Shown here piece after piece: positions 1-6,998 of a DNA stretch of 11,566 nt. Origin of the DNA: Cyclobacteriaceae bacterium (lineage in GTDB: Bacteria > Bacteroidota > Bacteroidia > Cytophagales > Cyclobacteriaceae); NCBI GenBank assembly GCA_947458795.1, contig CANHCD010000041.1:1-11566 (forward strand). The letters run 5' to 3'. The first letter of the stretch is position 1, and the number at the start of each line of letters is the position of its first letter. The notes beneath the pieces were generated by a model. It searched no databases. It worked only from the letters and a program-made list of their open reading frames with translations, and was not told the DNA's origin. The translations under genes were made by a program, and so were the position numbers.

Positions 1-375
1 CAGGACAAGTACTTGAGCGCCAACAGAGGCGGATATGCTCAAAGAGGTGCTGTGATCATGCCAATGGTATACCGTGCTGACCTTTCTTTTGCGCAGCAGT
101 TGTTTACCAACATTGGTAGCAAGAGAAATACCTTGGAATTCCGTGTGGATATTTTGAACGTGGGCAACTTGCTTGATTCGGATTACGGTGTAGGCAAGAC
201 CTTCAACTCTACGCAGCCTATTGTAGTAGGTACACCTGTTGCTAGTGCAGACGGCAGACCTCAGTACAGAATGAGAAACTTTGGAACGAGCTTAGTCTCT
301 GAAACATACAGAGCCACCGCTGGTGTAGCTGACGTTTGGAGAATGCAGTTTGGTTTGAGATATATCTTCAACTAA
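1..375 (+). CDS. TonB-dependent receptor, Oar-like, C-terminal fragment
   Basis: The reading frame is open from base 1 and ends at TAA 373-375, so this is the last 124 residues of a protein that starts before the window. It resembles the end of the large Oar-type TonB-dependent receptors of Bacteroidota, outer-membrane beta-barrels that import substrates with energy from TonB/ExbBD. Supporting features are alternating beta-strand segments, a strand of the form LEFRVDILNVGNLL near the middle followed by DSDYGVGK, and an outer-membrane-type final strand ending WRMQFGLRYIFN. That last strand has aromatic and hydrophobic residues in the alternation expected of a barrel-closing strand recognised by the Bam machinery. 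The plug, the carboxypeptidase-like N-terminal domain and the substrate cannot be judged here. A strong terminator follows 20 bases downstream, so the gene is probably the last of its transcript. The family call is good; the Oar subtype is inferred from overall similarity of style. Confidence 0.82.
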   Translation, partial: QDKYLSANRGGYAQRGAVIMPMVYRADLSFAQQLFTNIGSKRNTLEFRVDILNVGNLLDSDYGVGKTFNSTQPIVVGTPVASADGRPQYRMRNFGTSLVSETYRATAGVADVWRMQFGLRYIFN

Positions 376-395
376 GCTTTAATCTTGATTCTTTG

Positions 396-426
396 AAAGC
401 GCCCCGAACTTCGGGGCGCTTTTTTT
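396..426 (+). terminator. Rho-independent terminator after the TonB-dependent receptor
   Basis: A perfect 13-base-pair inverted repeat runs from 396 to 422 around a central C at 409. The core is GCGCCCCGAA on the left and TTCGGGGCGC on the right. The right arm runs straight into a T-tract at 420-426. The stem is very GC-rich and the U-tract uninterrupted, as expected of an intrinsic terminator for the receptor gene. It insulates the downstream hydrolase-efflux operon from read-through. Confidence 0.95.
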
Positions 427-469
427 GTTATCCATTTGGAACTGTCCATCGCCTTTATTTTTGGGTTTT

Positions 470-484
470 AAGGGAATATCCCTT
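470..484. promoter_or_regulatory. Short palindrome in the efflux-operon leader, possible operator
   Basis: AAGGGA (470-475) and TCCCTT (479-484) form a perfect 6-base inverted repeat around the spacer ATA. It lies about 70 bases upstream of the candidate promoter element at 552. No T-tract follows, so it is not a terminator. RND efflux operons are commonly controlled by repressors or activators that bind palindromes, and no regulator gene lies next to this operon, so a trans-acting protein could bind here. A direct repeat of TTATCCATT (428-436 and 488-496) flanks it. This is inference only; a six-base palindrome can occur by chance. Confidence 0.25.
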
Positions 485-551
485 CTATTATCCATTGATG
501 GTGAGGATTTGCCATCCTTATGTTTTCTAAAGAACTGCAAGAAAACTAAGG

Positions 552-559
552 TATATTTG
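552..559 (+). promoter_or_regulatory. Candidate Bacteroidota -7 promoter element (TAnnTTTG)
   Basis: The sequence TATATTTG at 552-559 matches the TAnnTTTG -7 consensus described for the primary sigma factor of Bacteroidota. A clear TTG-type -33 element at the usual 19-21 base spacing is not present; only a T-rich stretch (523-526) lies there. If used, transcription would begin around 564-568. That leaves a leader of roughly 35 bases before ATG 600, and it makes the in-frame TTG at 567 an unlikely start codon. It would drive the hydrolase-adaptor-pump-TolC operon. Confidence 0.45.
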
Positions 560-599
560 TATTTCATTGGAGAAAAACTCTCCTTGTTATCCTTGCTGT

Positions 600-1382
600 A
601 TGTTATACTTTAAGCAATTTCTGCATTCTCAAAGTAGCGAGTGGGTCGTGTTCATCCACGGCGCAGGTGGGAGCTCTGCGGTATGGCATAAGCAGCTGCG
701 TGATTTTCAGAAAGATTTTAACCTGTTGTTGATTGACCTTCGCGGTCACGGTAAATCAGCAGACATGCCTGAAGCTATCTGGAAGCAGCATTACACATTC
801 GAGGCAGTCACCAAAGATATCTTAGAGGTATTGGATCACCTCAAGCTTCCACCAGCACATTTTATGGGAGTTTCTTTGGGTACGATCTTGGCAAGACAGC
901 TTGCAGAAATGGCTCCTGCACGGGTCAAATCCCTTGTAATGGCTGGAGCAGTTACTCGGTTAACCGTGCAAAGTAGATTACTAGTATTTTTCGGAAATAC
1001 CTTTAAGCGCATCATTCCCTTCATGTGGTTGTATCGACTTTTTGCTTTTGTGATCATGCCTCGAAAGCAACATGCAGAGTCGCGCAACCTCTTCATTCAT
1101 GAGGCCCAAAAACTTTGTCAAAAAGAGTTCATTCGCTGGTTTAAATTGACCAAGGACATCAATCCGCTGCTACGGTATTTCAAGGAAAAAGACCTGGGAA
1201 TTCCCACCCTCTACGTGATGGGGGATCAGGATGTGATGTTTTTGGAACCAGTCAAAAATTTAATTCGTGCACACAAAAATTCGATTCTTCGTGTTTTGGA
1301 TACCTGTGGTCATGTCGTCAACGTGGAAAGACCAGAGGAGTTCAACCAGCTCTCGATTGCTTTTATAAAAAACCAACAGTAA
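600..1382 (+). CDS. Alpha/beta-fold hydrolase
   Basis: Predicted 260-residue alpha/beta hydrolase (Abhydrolase_1/6 type), with no signal peptide and so cytoplasmic. The visible fold landmarks are in order. The oxyanion-hole HGAGG is at residues 20-24, and IDLRGHGKS at 45-53. The nucleophile elbow GVSLG at 90-94 places the catalytic serine at 92. GDQD at 208-211 carries the likely acid residue (Asp211, or Asp209), and GH at 237-238 gives the catalytic histidine 238. Residues about 125-182 form a helical lid rich in aromatic and basic side chains (FKRIIPFMWLYRLFAFVIM), which suggests a greasy substrate or membrane contact. ATG 600 is chosen over an in-frame TTG at 567 because a promoter-like element ends at 559. 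The gene is first in an operon with an RND pump, 15 bases before the adaptor. Substrate unknown; an ester, lactone or amide is possible. Confidence 0.85.
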   Translation: MLYFKQFLHSQSSEWVVFIHGAGGSSAVWHKQLRDFQKDFNLLLIDLRGHGKSADMPEAIWKQHYTFEAVTKDILEVLDHLKLPPAHFMGVSLGTILARQLAEMAPARVKSLVMAGAVTRLTVQSRLLVFFGNTFKRIIPFMWLYRLFAFVIMPRKQHAESRNLFIHEAQKLCQKEFIRWFKLTKDINPLLRYFKEKDLGIPTLYVMGDQDVMFLEPVKNLIRAHKNSILRVLDTCGHVVNVERPEEFNQLSIAFIKNQQ

Positions 1383-1397
1383 CTGCCTATTATTCCA

Positions 1398-2480
1398 ATG
1401 AAAAAACAAACCAAAATCTTTCTAGTTCTTGGCATCATTTTGCTACTGGCGGTAGCTTATTTTTATCCAAGACTCGGTACGCAAGCGGATGGTGAAGGTG
1501 CTGCACCTTCTGGCCAAAATGGAGGGGGCAATGCAGAACCTTTAGTGGTGAATGTAATTCAACTAAAAAAGGAAACGCTCAATAACCAGCTCCAAGTATC
1601 AGGGACCATTTTGCCGAATGAATCGGTAGATATCAAACCTGAAATTAGCGGTTTGGTTACCAAAATAAATTTTAAAGAAGGGCAATATGTGACCAAGGGA
1701 ACACCACTTCTGTACCTCAATGACAATGAACTTCAAGCGCAGTACCAACGCTTACAGTACACTCAAAAATTAGTTCAAACACAGGAATCTAGACAAAAGC
1801 AGCTTTTAGCTCGAGAGGCTATCAGCCAGGAGGAATACGATATTGTGCTTAATCAGTACAATACCGCCCTTTCTGACATCAAGCTGGTACAGGCGCAACT
1901 GGAGAAAACGGTGATTCGTGCACCTTTCAATGGGCGATTGGGTCTTCGTCAAGTTTCCGAAGGAGCGGTAATCAATGCGGCTAATATTATCGTAAGCATT
2001 GTCAACATCGACCCCATCAAATTGGAGTTCTCTATTCCTGAACGCTATTCAGGCCTTATTGCAGAAGGTTCTTCGATCTACTTCAGTAGTGAATCGTCTA
2101 CCGAAGAGGTGGAAGGAAAAGTATATGCTTTTGAGCCCCAGATCGACGCGGCTACCCGAACTATCAAATTAAGAGCACAAAGCCCCAACAAAAGCGGCAA
2201 ATACCTACCTGGAATGTTTGTGAAGATTCGTTTTGTGTTAGATGTAAAAGAAGATGCCCTATTGGTTCCAGCTGAATCTGTAATTCCTGAATTGTCTGGC
2301 TACAAGGTATTTGTGGTAGGAGCCGATGGAAATGCTGAACAGCGGATGATTGAAATCGGTACGCGAACAGATACGCAAGTTCAAGTAATCTCTGGATTGA
2401 AGGAGGGGGACTTGGTGCTTACTACCGGTGTGATGCAAGTCAGACAGGGCATGCCTGTCAAGCCTACAACCATTAACTAA
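1398..2480 (+). CDS. RND efflux periplasmic adaptor (membrane fusion protein, HlyD/AcrA family)
   Basis: 360-residue adaptor that bridges an RND pump and its outer-membrane channel in the periplasm. A short basic start (MKKQTK) and one membrane segment at about residues 7-24 anchor it in the inner membrane. The protein contains no cysteine, so it is not a lipoprotein like AcrA. A glycine-rich linker (31-46) follows. The biotinyl-lipoyl-like domain is split between about 74-108 (IKPEISGLVTKINFKEGQYV) and 171-203 (VIRAPFNGRLG at 172-182), with an alpha-helical hairpin at about 109-170. A beta-barrel (about 207-283) and a membrane-proximal domain (about 284-360, with LLVPAESVIP and SGLKEGDLV) complete the fold. 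The hairpin is short compared with what a full tip-to-tip TolC contact might use. It begins 15 bases after the hydrolase stop and ends 8 bases before the pump, without a Shine-Dalgarno sequence. Confidence 0.95.
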   Translation: MKKQTKIFLVLGIILLLAVAYFYPRLGTQADGEGAAPSGQNGGGNAEPLVVNVIQLKKETLNNQLQVSGTILPNESVDIKPEISGLVTKINFKEGQYVTKGTPLLYLNDNELQAQYQRLQYTQKLVQTQESRQKQLLAREAISQEEYDIVLNQYNTALSDIKLVQAQLEKTVIRAPFNGRLGLRQVSEGAVINAANIIVSIVNIDPIKLEFSIPERYSGLIAEGSSIYFSSESSTEEVEGKVYAFEPQIDAATRTIKLRAQSPNKSGKYLPGMFVKIRFVLDVKEDALLVPAESVIPELSGYKVFVVGADGNAEQRMIEIGTRTDTQVQVISGLKEGDLVLTTGVMQVRQGMPVKPTTIN

Positions 2481-2488
2481 GCGATCTC

Positions 2489-5400
2489 ATGGCTAGTCTT
2501 TCAAGTATAAGTATCAAAAGGCCTGTTTTGGCCATTGTGATGTCACTGGTGATTTTAATCTTCGGTGGGATCGGCATATCGCTCTTGGGGGTACGAGAAT
2601 ATCCATCTGTGGATCCTCCAGTAATCAATGTGAGTACCTCCTATGTGGGAGCCAACTCAGATGTCATCTTGGCGCAAATTACGGAGCCACTTGAAGAGCA
2701 GATCAATGGAATCCAAGGAATCAAATCCCTAACCTCCACGAGTGCGGATGGAAGAAGCAATATTACTGTAGAGTTTGAAGTAGGTGCTGACCTTGAGGCT
2801 GCAGCAAACGACGTGCGGGACAAGGTTTCTGGTGCGCAACGCAGTCTTCCACCTGATGCTGACCCTCCGGTAGTTTCCAAGGCTGACGGAGATTCTCAGC
2901 CCATTGTGGGCGTGAATGTAAAAAGTGATAGCAGAAGCTTGCTAGAGCTTACCGAAATAGCGGATAATGTGTTCAAAGAACGCTTGCAGACCATCCCTGG
3001 AGTAAGTAGGGTTCAGATCTGGGGCGAAAAAGAATATGCCATTCGACTCCGAATGGACCCCCTCAAAATGGCCTCTTATGGAATCACTCCAATGGATGTC
3101 CTGAGTAAAATCCAAACTGAAAATGTGGAGCTTCCTTCTGGAAGAATTGAGGGGCAAACTATTGAGCTTTCTGTTCGAACAAAAAGCCGTTTGAGCTCCC
3201 CCCAAGAATTCAATGAGTTGATCATCAAAGAAAGTGAATCCAACCTCGTTCGCTTCCAAGATATCGGTACCGCTGAGCTTTCGGCACTGAATGAAAAAAC
3301 GCTCCTTCGACGCGATGGCGTGCCGATGGTAGCAGTGGTATTGGTTCCACTTCCTGGATCCAACAACATTGAAATTGCGGATGAGTTCTACAAGAGATTG
3401 GAGTTTATCAAGAAGGACTTGCCTGCCGATATAGGAGTGGAACTTGGATTTGACGGCACTTCCTACATCCGACAGTCGATTTCCGAGGTGGAAGAAACCA
3501 TCATCACTGCTTTTATTCTTGTGGTGTTGATTATTTTTCTTTTCCTCCGTGACTGGAGAACTACCTTTATTCCAGTAGTTACTATTCCCATTTCCTTGAT
3601 TGGGGTATTTTTCATCATGTATTTGATGGACTTTTCCATCAATGTGCTTACCCTATTGGGGATCGTACTATCGATTGGTTTGGTAGTCGATGATGCCATT
3701 GTGGTATTGGAAAATATTTATGCCAGAATTGAAAAGGGAGAAAAGCCCATGGAGGCTGCTGCCAAAGGTTCGGAGGAAATATTTTTCGCAGTAATTGCGA
3801 CCACAGTTGCCCTTGCAGCAGTATTCTTACCCGTAATTTTCTTGACGGGAACCACGGGAAGACTATTTCGAGAATTTGGAATTGTAGTTGCCGGCTCGGT
3901 AATCATTTCTGCTTTTGTGGCCTTGACGATGACCCCGATGTTGAGCGCAAAAATGCTCAAGCATCGCAGCCAGCAAAATGCATTTTATCGATTTACCGAA
4001 CCCTTCTTTGTTTGGCTGAATAAAAGCTATGAAGCAGGGCTCACAAAATTCATGAAGGTGAAATGGGTTTCTTTTCCCATCATCCTTGTCATGGGCTTGG
4101 GGATTTATTGGTTTTTTACCAACCTCCAAACGGAACTTGTTCCTATGGAGGATCGCTCCGAATTGCGAATCAACATGACTGGCCCCGAAGGAGCTACCTT
4201 CTCCTTTATGGATCAGGTGATCACCGACTTGAATACACAGCTTGAGAAGGAAATTCCGAAGTCGGAAGTTGCCAGCATGACAAGTATGACCTCACCAGGC
4301 TGGGGCACCGCAAATACCAACTCTGGATTTATTCGTCTCATGTTGACGGATGCTTCCCAGCGTTCCCGTACCCAGCAGGAAATCTTTACTCAAATCAATG
4401 CCTCTCTCAAAGGGGTGACTGCAGTACGTGCTTTTGCGCAGCAGCCGGCTTCCATTGGCGACCGTCGTGGAGGGCTACCTGTTCAATACGTGATTCAGGC
4501 TCCTACCTTGGAAAAATTAAAAGCGGTCATCCCGAAGTTTATGGAGAAGGCCGCTCAAAATCCGTCCTTCATTTTCACCGACATCAACCTCAAGTTTACC
4601 AAGCCTGAATTGGAAATTGAGATTGACCGAGAGCGAGCACGAAATATGGGCGTTTCTGTTCAAGAGATTGCGCGAACCTTACAACTTTCCTACTCGGGAC
4701 AGCGATTTGCCTACTTTATCAAAGGGGGCAAACAGTACCAGGTTGTGGGTGAAATGCAGATTCAGGACCGAAACGAACCGGTGAACTTGCGCATGCTCTA
4801 CGTTCGAGGAGATAATGGACAGCTAATTCAATTGGATAACTTGGTGCGTGTAGTTGAGAAAAGTACGCCGCCGCAGCTCTATCGATTCAATCGATTTGTG
4901 AGTGCGACCGTTTCAGCCAACTTAGCGGATGGGGTGACCATCGGCGCAGGCTTGGATGAGATGGACAAAATTGCTGCTGAGGTCTTGGATGATTCCTACG
5001 CTACCGATGTTTCTGGACCCTCCAAGGAATTTAGAGAGAGCTCCAACAGCTTGTTGTTTGCATTTATTTTTGCCTTGGTGTTGATCTACTTGGTACTTTC
5101 TGCTCAGTTTGAAAGTTTTGCCGATCCATTGACCATCATGTTCACCGTACCTTTGGCCATTTTTGGGGCCTTGGCCACGCTTTGGGTATTTGATTTTACG
5201 CTCAACATTTTCAGCCAGATTGGGATCATCATGCTCATCGGCTTGGTGACTAAAAACGGCATTTTGATTGTTGAATTTGCCAATCAACGGAAAGAAGAAG
5301 GAATGGATGTTGAGGAGGCGATTTATGGAGCGGCAGTATCTCGACTTCGACCGATTTTAATGACCAGTATGTCTACCATTTTAGGTATTCTTCCAATTGC

Positions 5401-5554
5401 CTTGGCCTTGGGTGCTGGGGCAGAGAGCAGGGTGCCTATGGGAGCTGCGGTTATTGGAGGTCTTGCCTTTTCCACGGTATTGACACTCTTCGTTATTCCA
5501 GGGGTGTACACCTATCTAACTTCCAAAAAAGGCGTTTTAGCAAAAACAGTATGA
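2489..5554 (+). CDS. RND multidrug/solute efflux pump, inner-membrane subunit (HAE-1, AcrB-like)
   Basis: 1021-residue proton-driven transporter, close to the usual 1030-1050 length of the AcrB/MexB (HAE-1) group. It has the expected duplicated plan. TM1 is at about 10-32, followed by a periplasmic porter loop (33-333) and TM2-TM6 (335-487). TM7 is near 527-545, followed by the second periplasmic loop (546-852) and TM8-TM12 (853-1009). The proton-relay residues appear intact: Asp401-Asp402 in TM4 (IGLVVDDAIVVLENI) and Lys922 in TM10 (GLVTKNGILIVEFAN). Arg952 and Thr959, in the RPILMTS region, sit where AcrB has its arginine and threonine. This argues against a metal-ion (CzcA) or SecDF-type protein. 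Substrate range cannot be read from sequence. The stop overlaps the TolC-like start by four bases, which suggests translational coupling. It is the only subunit of the assembly that spends energy. Confidence 0.97.
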   Translation: MASLSSISIKRPVLAIVMSLVILIFGGIGISLLGVREYPSVDPPVINVSTSYVGANSDVILAQITEPLEEQINGIQGIKSLTSTSADGRSNITVEFEVGADLEAAANDVRDKVSGAQRSLPPDADPPVVSKADGDSQPIVGVNVKSDSRSLLELTEIADNVFKERLQTIPGVSRVQIWGEKEYAIRLRMDPLKMASYGITPMDVLSKIQTENVELPSGRIEGQTIELSVRTKSRLSSPQEFNELIIKESESNLVRFQDIGTAELSALNEKTLLRRDGVPMVAVVLVPLPGSNNIEIADEFYKRLEFIKKDLPADIGVELGFDGTSYIRQSISEVEETIITAFILVVLIIFLFLRDWRTTFIPVVTIPISLIGVFFIMYLMDFSINVLTLLGIVLSIGLVVDDAIVVLENIYARIEKGEKPMEAAAKGSEEIFFAVIATTVALAAVFLPVIFLTGTTGRLFREFGIVVAGSVIISAFVALTMTPMLSAKMLKHRSQQNAFYRFTEPFFVWLNKSYEAGLTKFMKVKWVSFPIILVMGLGIYWFFTNLQTELVPMEDRSELRINMTGPEGATFSFMDQVITDLNTQLEKEIPKSEVASMTSMTSPGWGTANTNSGFIRLMLTDASQRSRTQQEIFTQINASLKGVTAVRAFAQQPASIGDRRGGLPVQYVIQAPTLEKLKAVIPKFMEKAAQNPSFIFTDINLKFTKPELEIEIDRERARNMGVSVQEIARTLQLSYSGQRFAYFIKGGKQYQVVGEMQIQDRNEPVNLRMLYVRGDNGQLIQLDNLVRVVEKSTPPQLYRFNRFVSATVSANLADGVTIGAGLDEMDKIAAEVLDDSYATDVSGPSKEFRESSNSLLFAFIFALVLIYLVLSAQFESFADPLTIMFTVPLAIFGALATLWVFDFTLNIFSQIGIIMLIGLVTKNGILIVEFANQRKEEGMDVEEAIYGAAVSRLRPILMTSMSTILGILPIALALGAGAESRVPMGAAVIGGLAFSTVLTLFVIPGVYTYLTSKKGVLAKTV

Positions 5555-6900
5555 AAATAGGAACACTTTTGCTTGCATTCCTGCTACCAATCCTACCAGT
5601 ATGGGCTCAAGTACAGGAACCGCTAGATCTTGAAAAAGCGCTGCAACTAGGGTTGGAGAATAACCTCCAAGTGAAAATTGGCGTCGAAAACCGGAATCTG
5701 CGAGAGCTCGACAAAAAAATAGCTGCAGGAAGTTTATTCATGCCTACCTTAAATGCGAACTACCTGCGCACTTTTGCTACAGAAGATGTGACCCAGACTT
5801 TTGTCAGTGATCCTAAAAACCCTAGACAAATTGATGCCGCAAAATCCAAAAACAAAGCATATAGCTTTGTGGGGATTTATGGATTTAGACCTGAGTCCTT
5901 GCTGACCATGCGTCGACTTGGGGTGCTGGAAGAAATAAGTGACTTGGATGCAAAGGTGATTGTAGAGAATACAGTAGCCGGAATTTCCACCGCTTATTAC
6001 CGCTTGATTTTGGAATTGCAGCGCCTAAAAGTGCTACAGCAAACCTTGTTCTTGAGTAAGGCGAGATTGGATATCTCCCAAGCACAGTATGAATTGGGCG
6101 GAGCTGGAAAAAGAGATTATCTAGCCGCCCAAGTAGATTACAATGGAGATTCCAGCTTATTGATGACCCAGTATCAAGTCATTCAAAACGCACGAGTTAA
6201 CCTGAATGAATTGCTTGCAGCGGATCCTGACACCAACTTTCTGATTCAAGACAGCACCATCACTATTGGGGATCGATTGGCTCTTGATTCGCTTTACGAA
6301 AGTGCCTTTTTAGAGAATAAGCAGTTGTTGGTCAATCAACGAAACAATAACGAAGCCTTCCTTCGGATTAGAGAACTTCAAGCCTCAAGACTCCCAGGAA
6401 TAAACCTGAATTCAAGTTTTAACAATTCTGTTTTTAACTCCGATGCAGGTTTCTTGATTCAAAACGAACGGCAAGGTCTCAATTATGGAGGTACCATCAC
6501 CTTCAACCTATTTAGTGGACTCACACTCAATCGACGAATTCAAAGCGCAAAAGTAAACCAGCGCATTCAGGACTATTCTTTGGAGCAGTATGAAATACAG
6601 TTGAAGTCGGATATCCAACGCGCTTACAATACCTATGAGAATAACTTGGGATTACTCTCCATAGAACAAACGAATTACCAAGTGGCGAAAGAGAATTCAG
6701 AAATTGCCTTGGAACGATTCAGGTTAGGAATTGCATCCTATCTTGAATTTAGAGATGCTCAGGTCAATCTCCTATCTGCAGAGAATAGACTGATCACCTC
6801 GATTTTTCAGATCAAACAACAAGAGATTGAGTTGCTCCGGTTGTCCGGAAAGATATTTTTCACCAGCAGCTTGGAGGACTTTGAGGTTCCAGCGAATTAA
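5551..6900 (+). CDS. TolC-family outer-membrane efflux protein
   Basis: 449-residue outer-membrane factor, typical in length for TolC/OprM-type proteins. A cleavable signal peptide covers residues 1-19 (hydrophobic LLLAFLLPILPV, cut after VWA before QVQ). There is no lipobox cysteine, so the protein is not lipid-anchored. The two internally duplicated OEP units are visible. Each has a membrane-strand region, at about 62-75 and 281-325. Each also has a repeated helix motif: YELGGAGKRDYLAAQVDYN at about 180-198, and FRLGIASYLEFRDAQVNLL at about 390-408. The family forms trimers that make a channel through the outer membrane and periplasm. It starts inside the stop of the pump (ATGA overlap), and a terminator follows directly, so it is the last gene of the operon and the likely exit duct for the pump encoded before it. 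Confidence 0.95.
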   Translation: MKIGTLLLAFLLPILPVWAQVQEPLDLEKALQLGLENNLQVKIGVENRNLRELDKKIAAGSLFMPTLNANYLRTFATEDVTQTFVSDPKNPRQIDAAKSKNKAYSFVGIYGFRPESLLTMRRLGVLEEISDLDAKVIVENTVAGISTAYYRLILELQRLKVLQQTLFLSKARLDISQAQYELGGAGKRDYLAAQVDYNGDSSLLMTQYQVIQNARVNLNELLAADPDTNFLIQDSTITIGDRLALDSLYESAFLENKQLLVNQRNNNEAFLRIRELQASRLPGINLNSSFNNSVFNSDAGFLIQNERQGLNYGGTITFNLFSGLTLNRRIQSAKVNQRIQDYSLEQYEIQLKSDIQRAYNTYENNLGLLSIEQTNYQVAKENSEIALERFRLGIASYLEFRDAQVNLLSAENRLITSIFQIKQQEIELLRLSGKIFFTSSLEDFEVPAN

Positions 6901-6903
6901 CTG

Positions 6904-6931
6904 AAAAGGAGGCCTAGGCCTCCTTTTTTTT
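6904..6931 (+). terminator. Rho-independent terminator after the efflux operon
   Basis: A perfect 24-base palindrome spans 6904-6927 (core GGAGGC, central CTAG, then GCCTCC) and runs into an eight-T tract at 6924-6931. It begins four bases after the TolC-like stop codon. The A-run before the stem pairs with the T-run after it, so it may also act on transcripts from the other strand, although no gene reads into it from that side. Confidence 0.94.
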
Positions 6932-6952
6932 CGTTAAGTAAAAAATACAGAA

Positions 6953-6961
6953 TATAATTTG
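6953..6961 (+). promoter_or_regulatory. Weak candidate promoter for the MltF-like gene
   Basis: The 66-base gap after the terminator must hold the start signals of the next gene unless it relies on read-through. TATAATTTG at 6953-6961 resembles the Bacteroidota -7 element (TAnnTTTG) but with one extra base. Its first six bases match the bacterial -10 consensus. No good upstream -33/-35 element is visible at the right spacing. The distance to the start codons (6999 or 7014) is reasonable. Confidence 0.3.
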
Positions 6962-6998
6962 GCACAGGCTTTGCCAACTATCTCCAAACTAAGCAGCA

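Noticed and set aside
425..613. Possible small protein of 62 codons in the leader before the hydrolase
   Set aside because: It begins at a TTG next to the terminator T-tract, crosses the candidate promoter and overlaps the hydrolase start in another frame, so it is probably not coding.
2942..3369. Two overlapping minus-strand open frames inside the RND pump
   Set aside because: Antisense shadows of the porter domain; no start signals or family resemblance.
4922..5287. Minus-strand open frame of 121 codons inside the RND pump gene
   Set aside because: It lies wholly opposite a strongly conserved pump region; its product is low-complexity and charged with no family features.
2489..5554. Heavy-metal RND pump (CzcA/CusA type)
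   Set aside because: The TM4 motif has the double aspartate VVDDAIVVLEN arrangement and the overall sequence follows HAE-1 multidrug pumps; the methionine-rich metal-relay pattern of CusA and the metal-binding extensions of the adaptor are absent.
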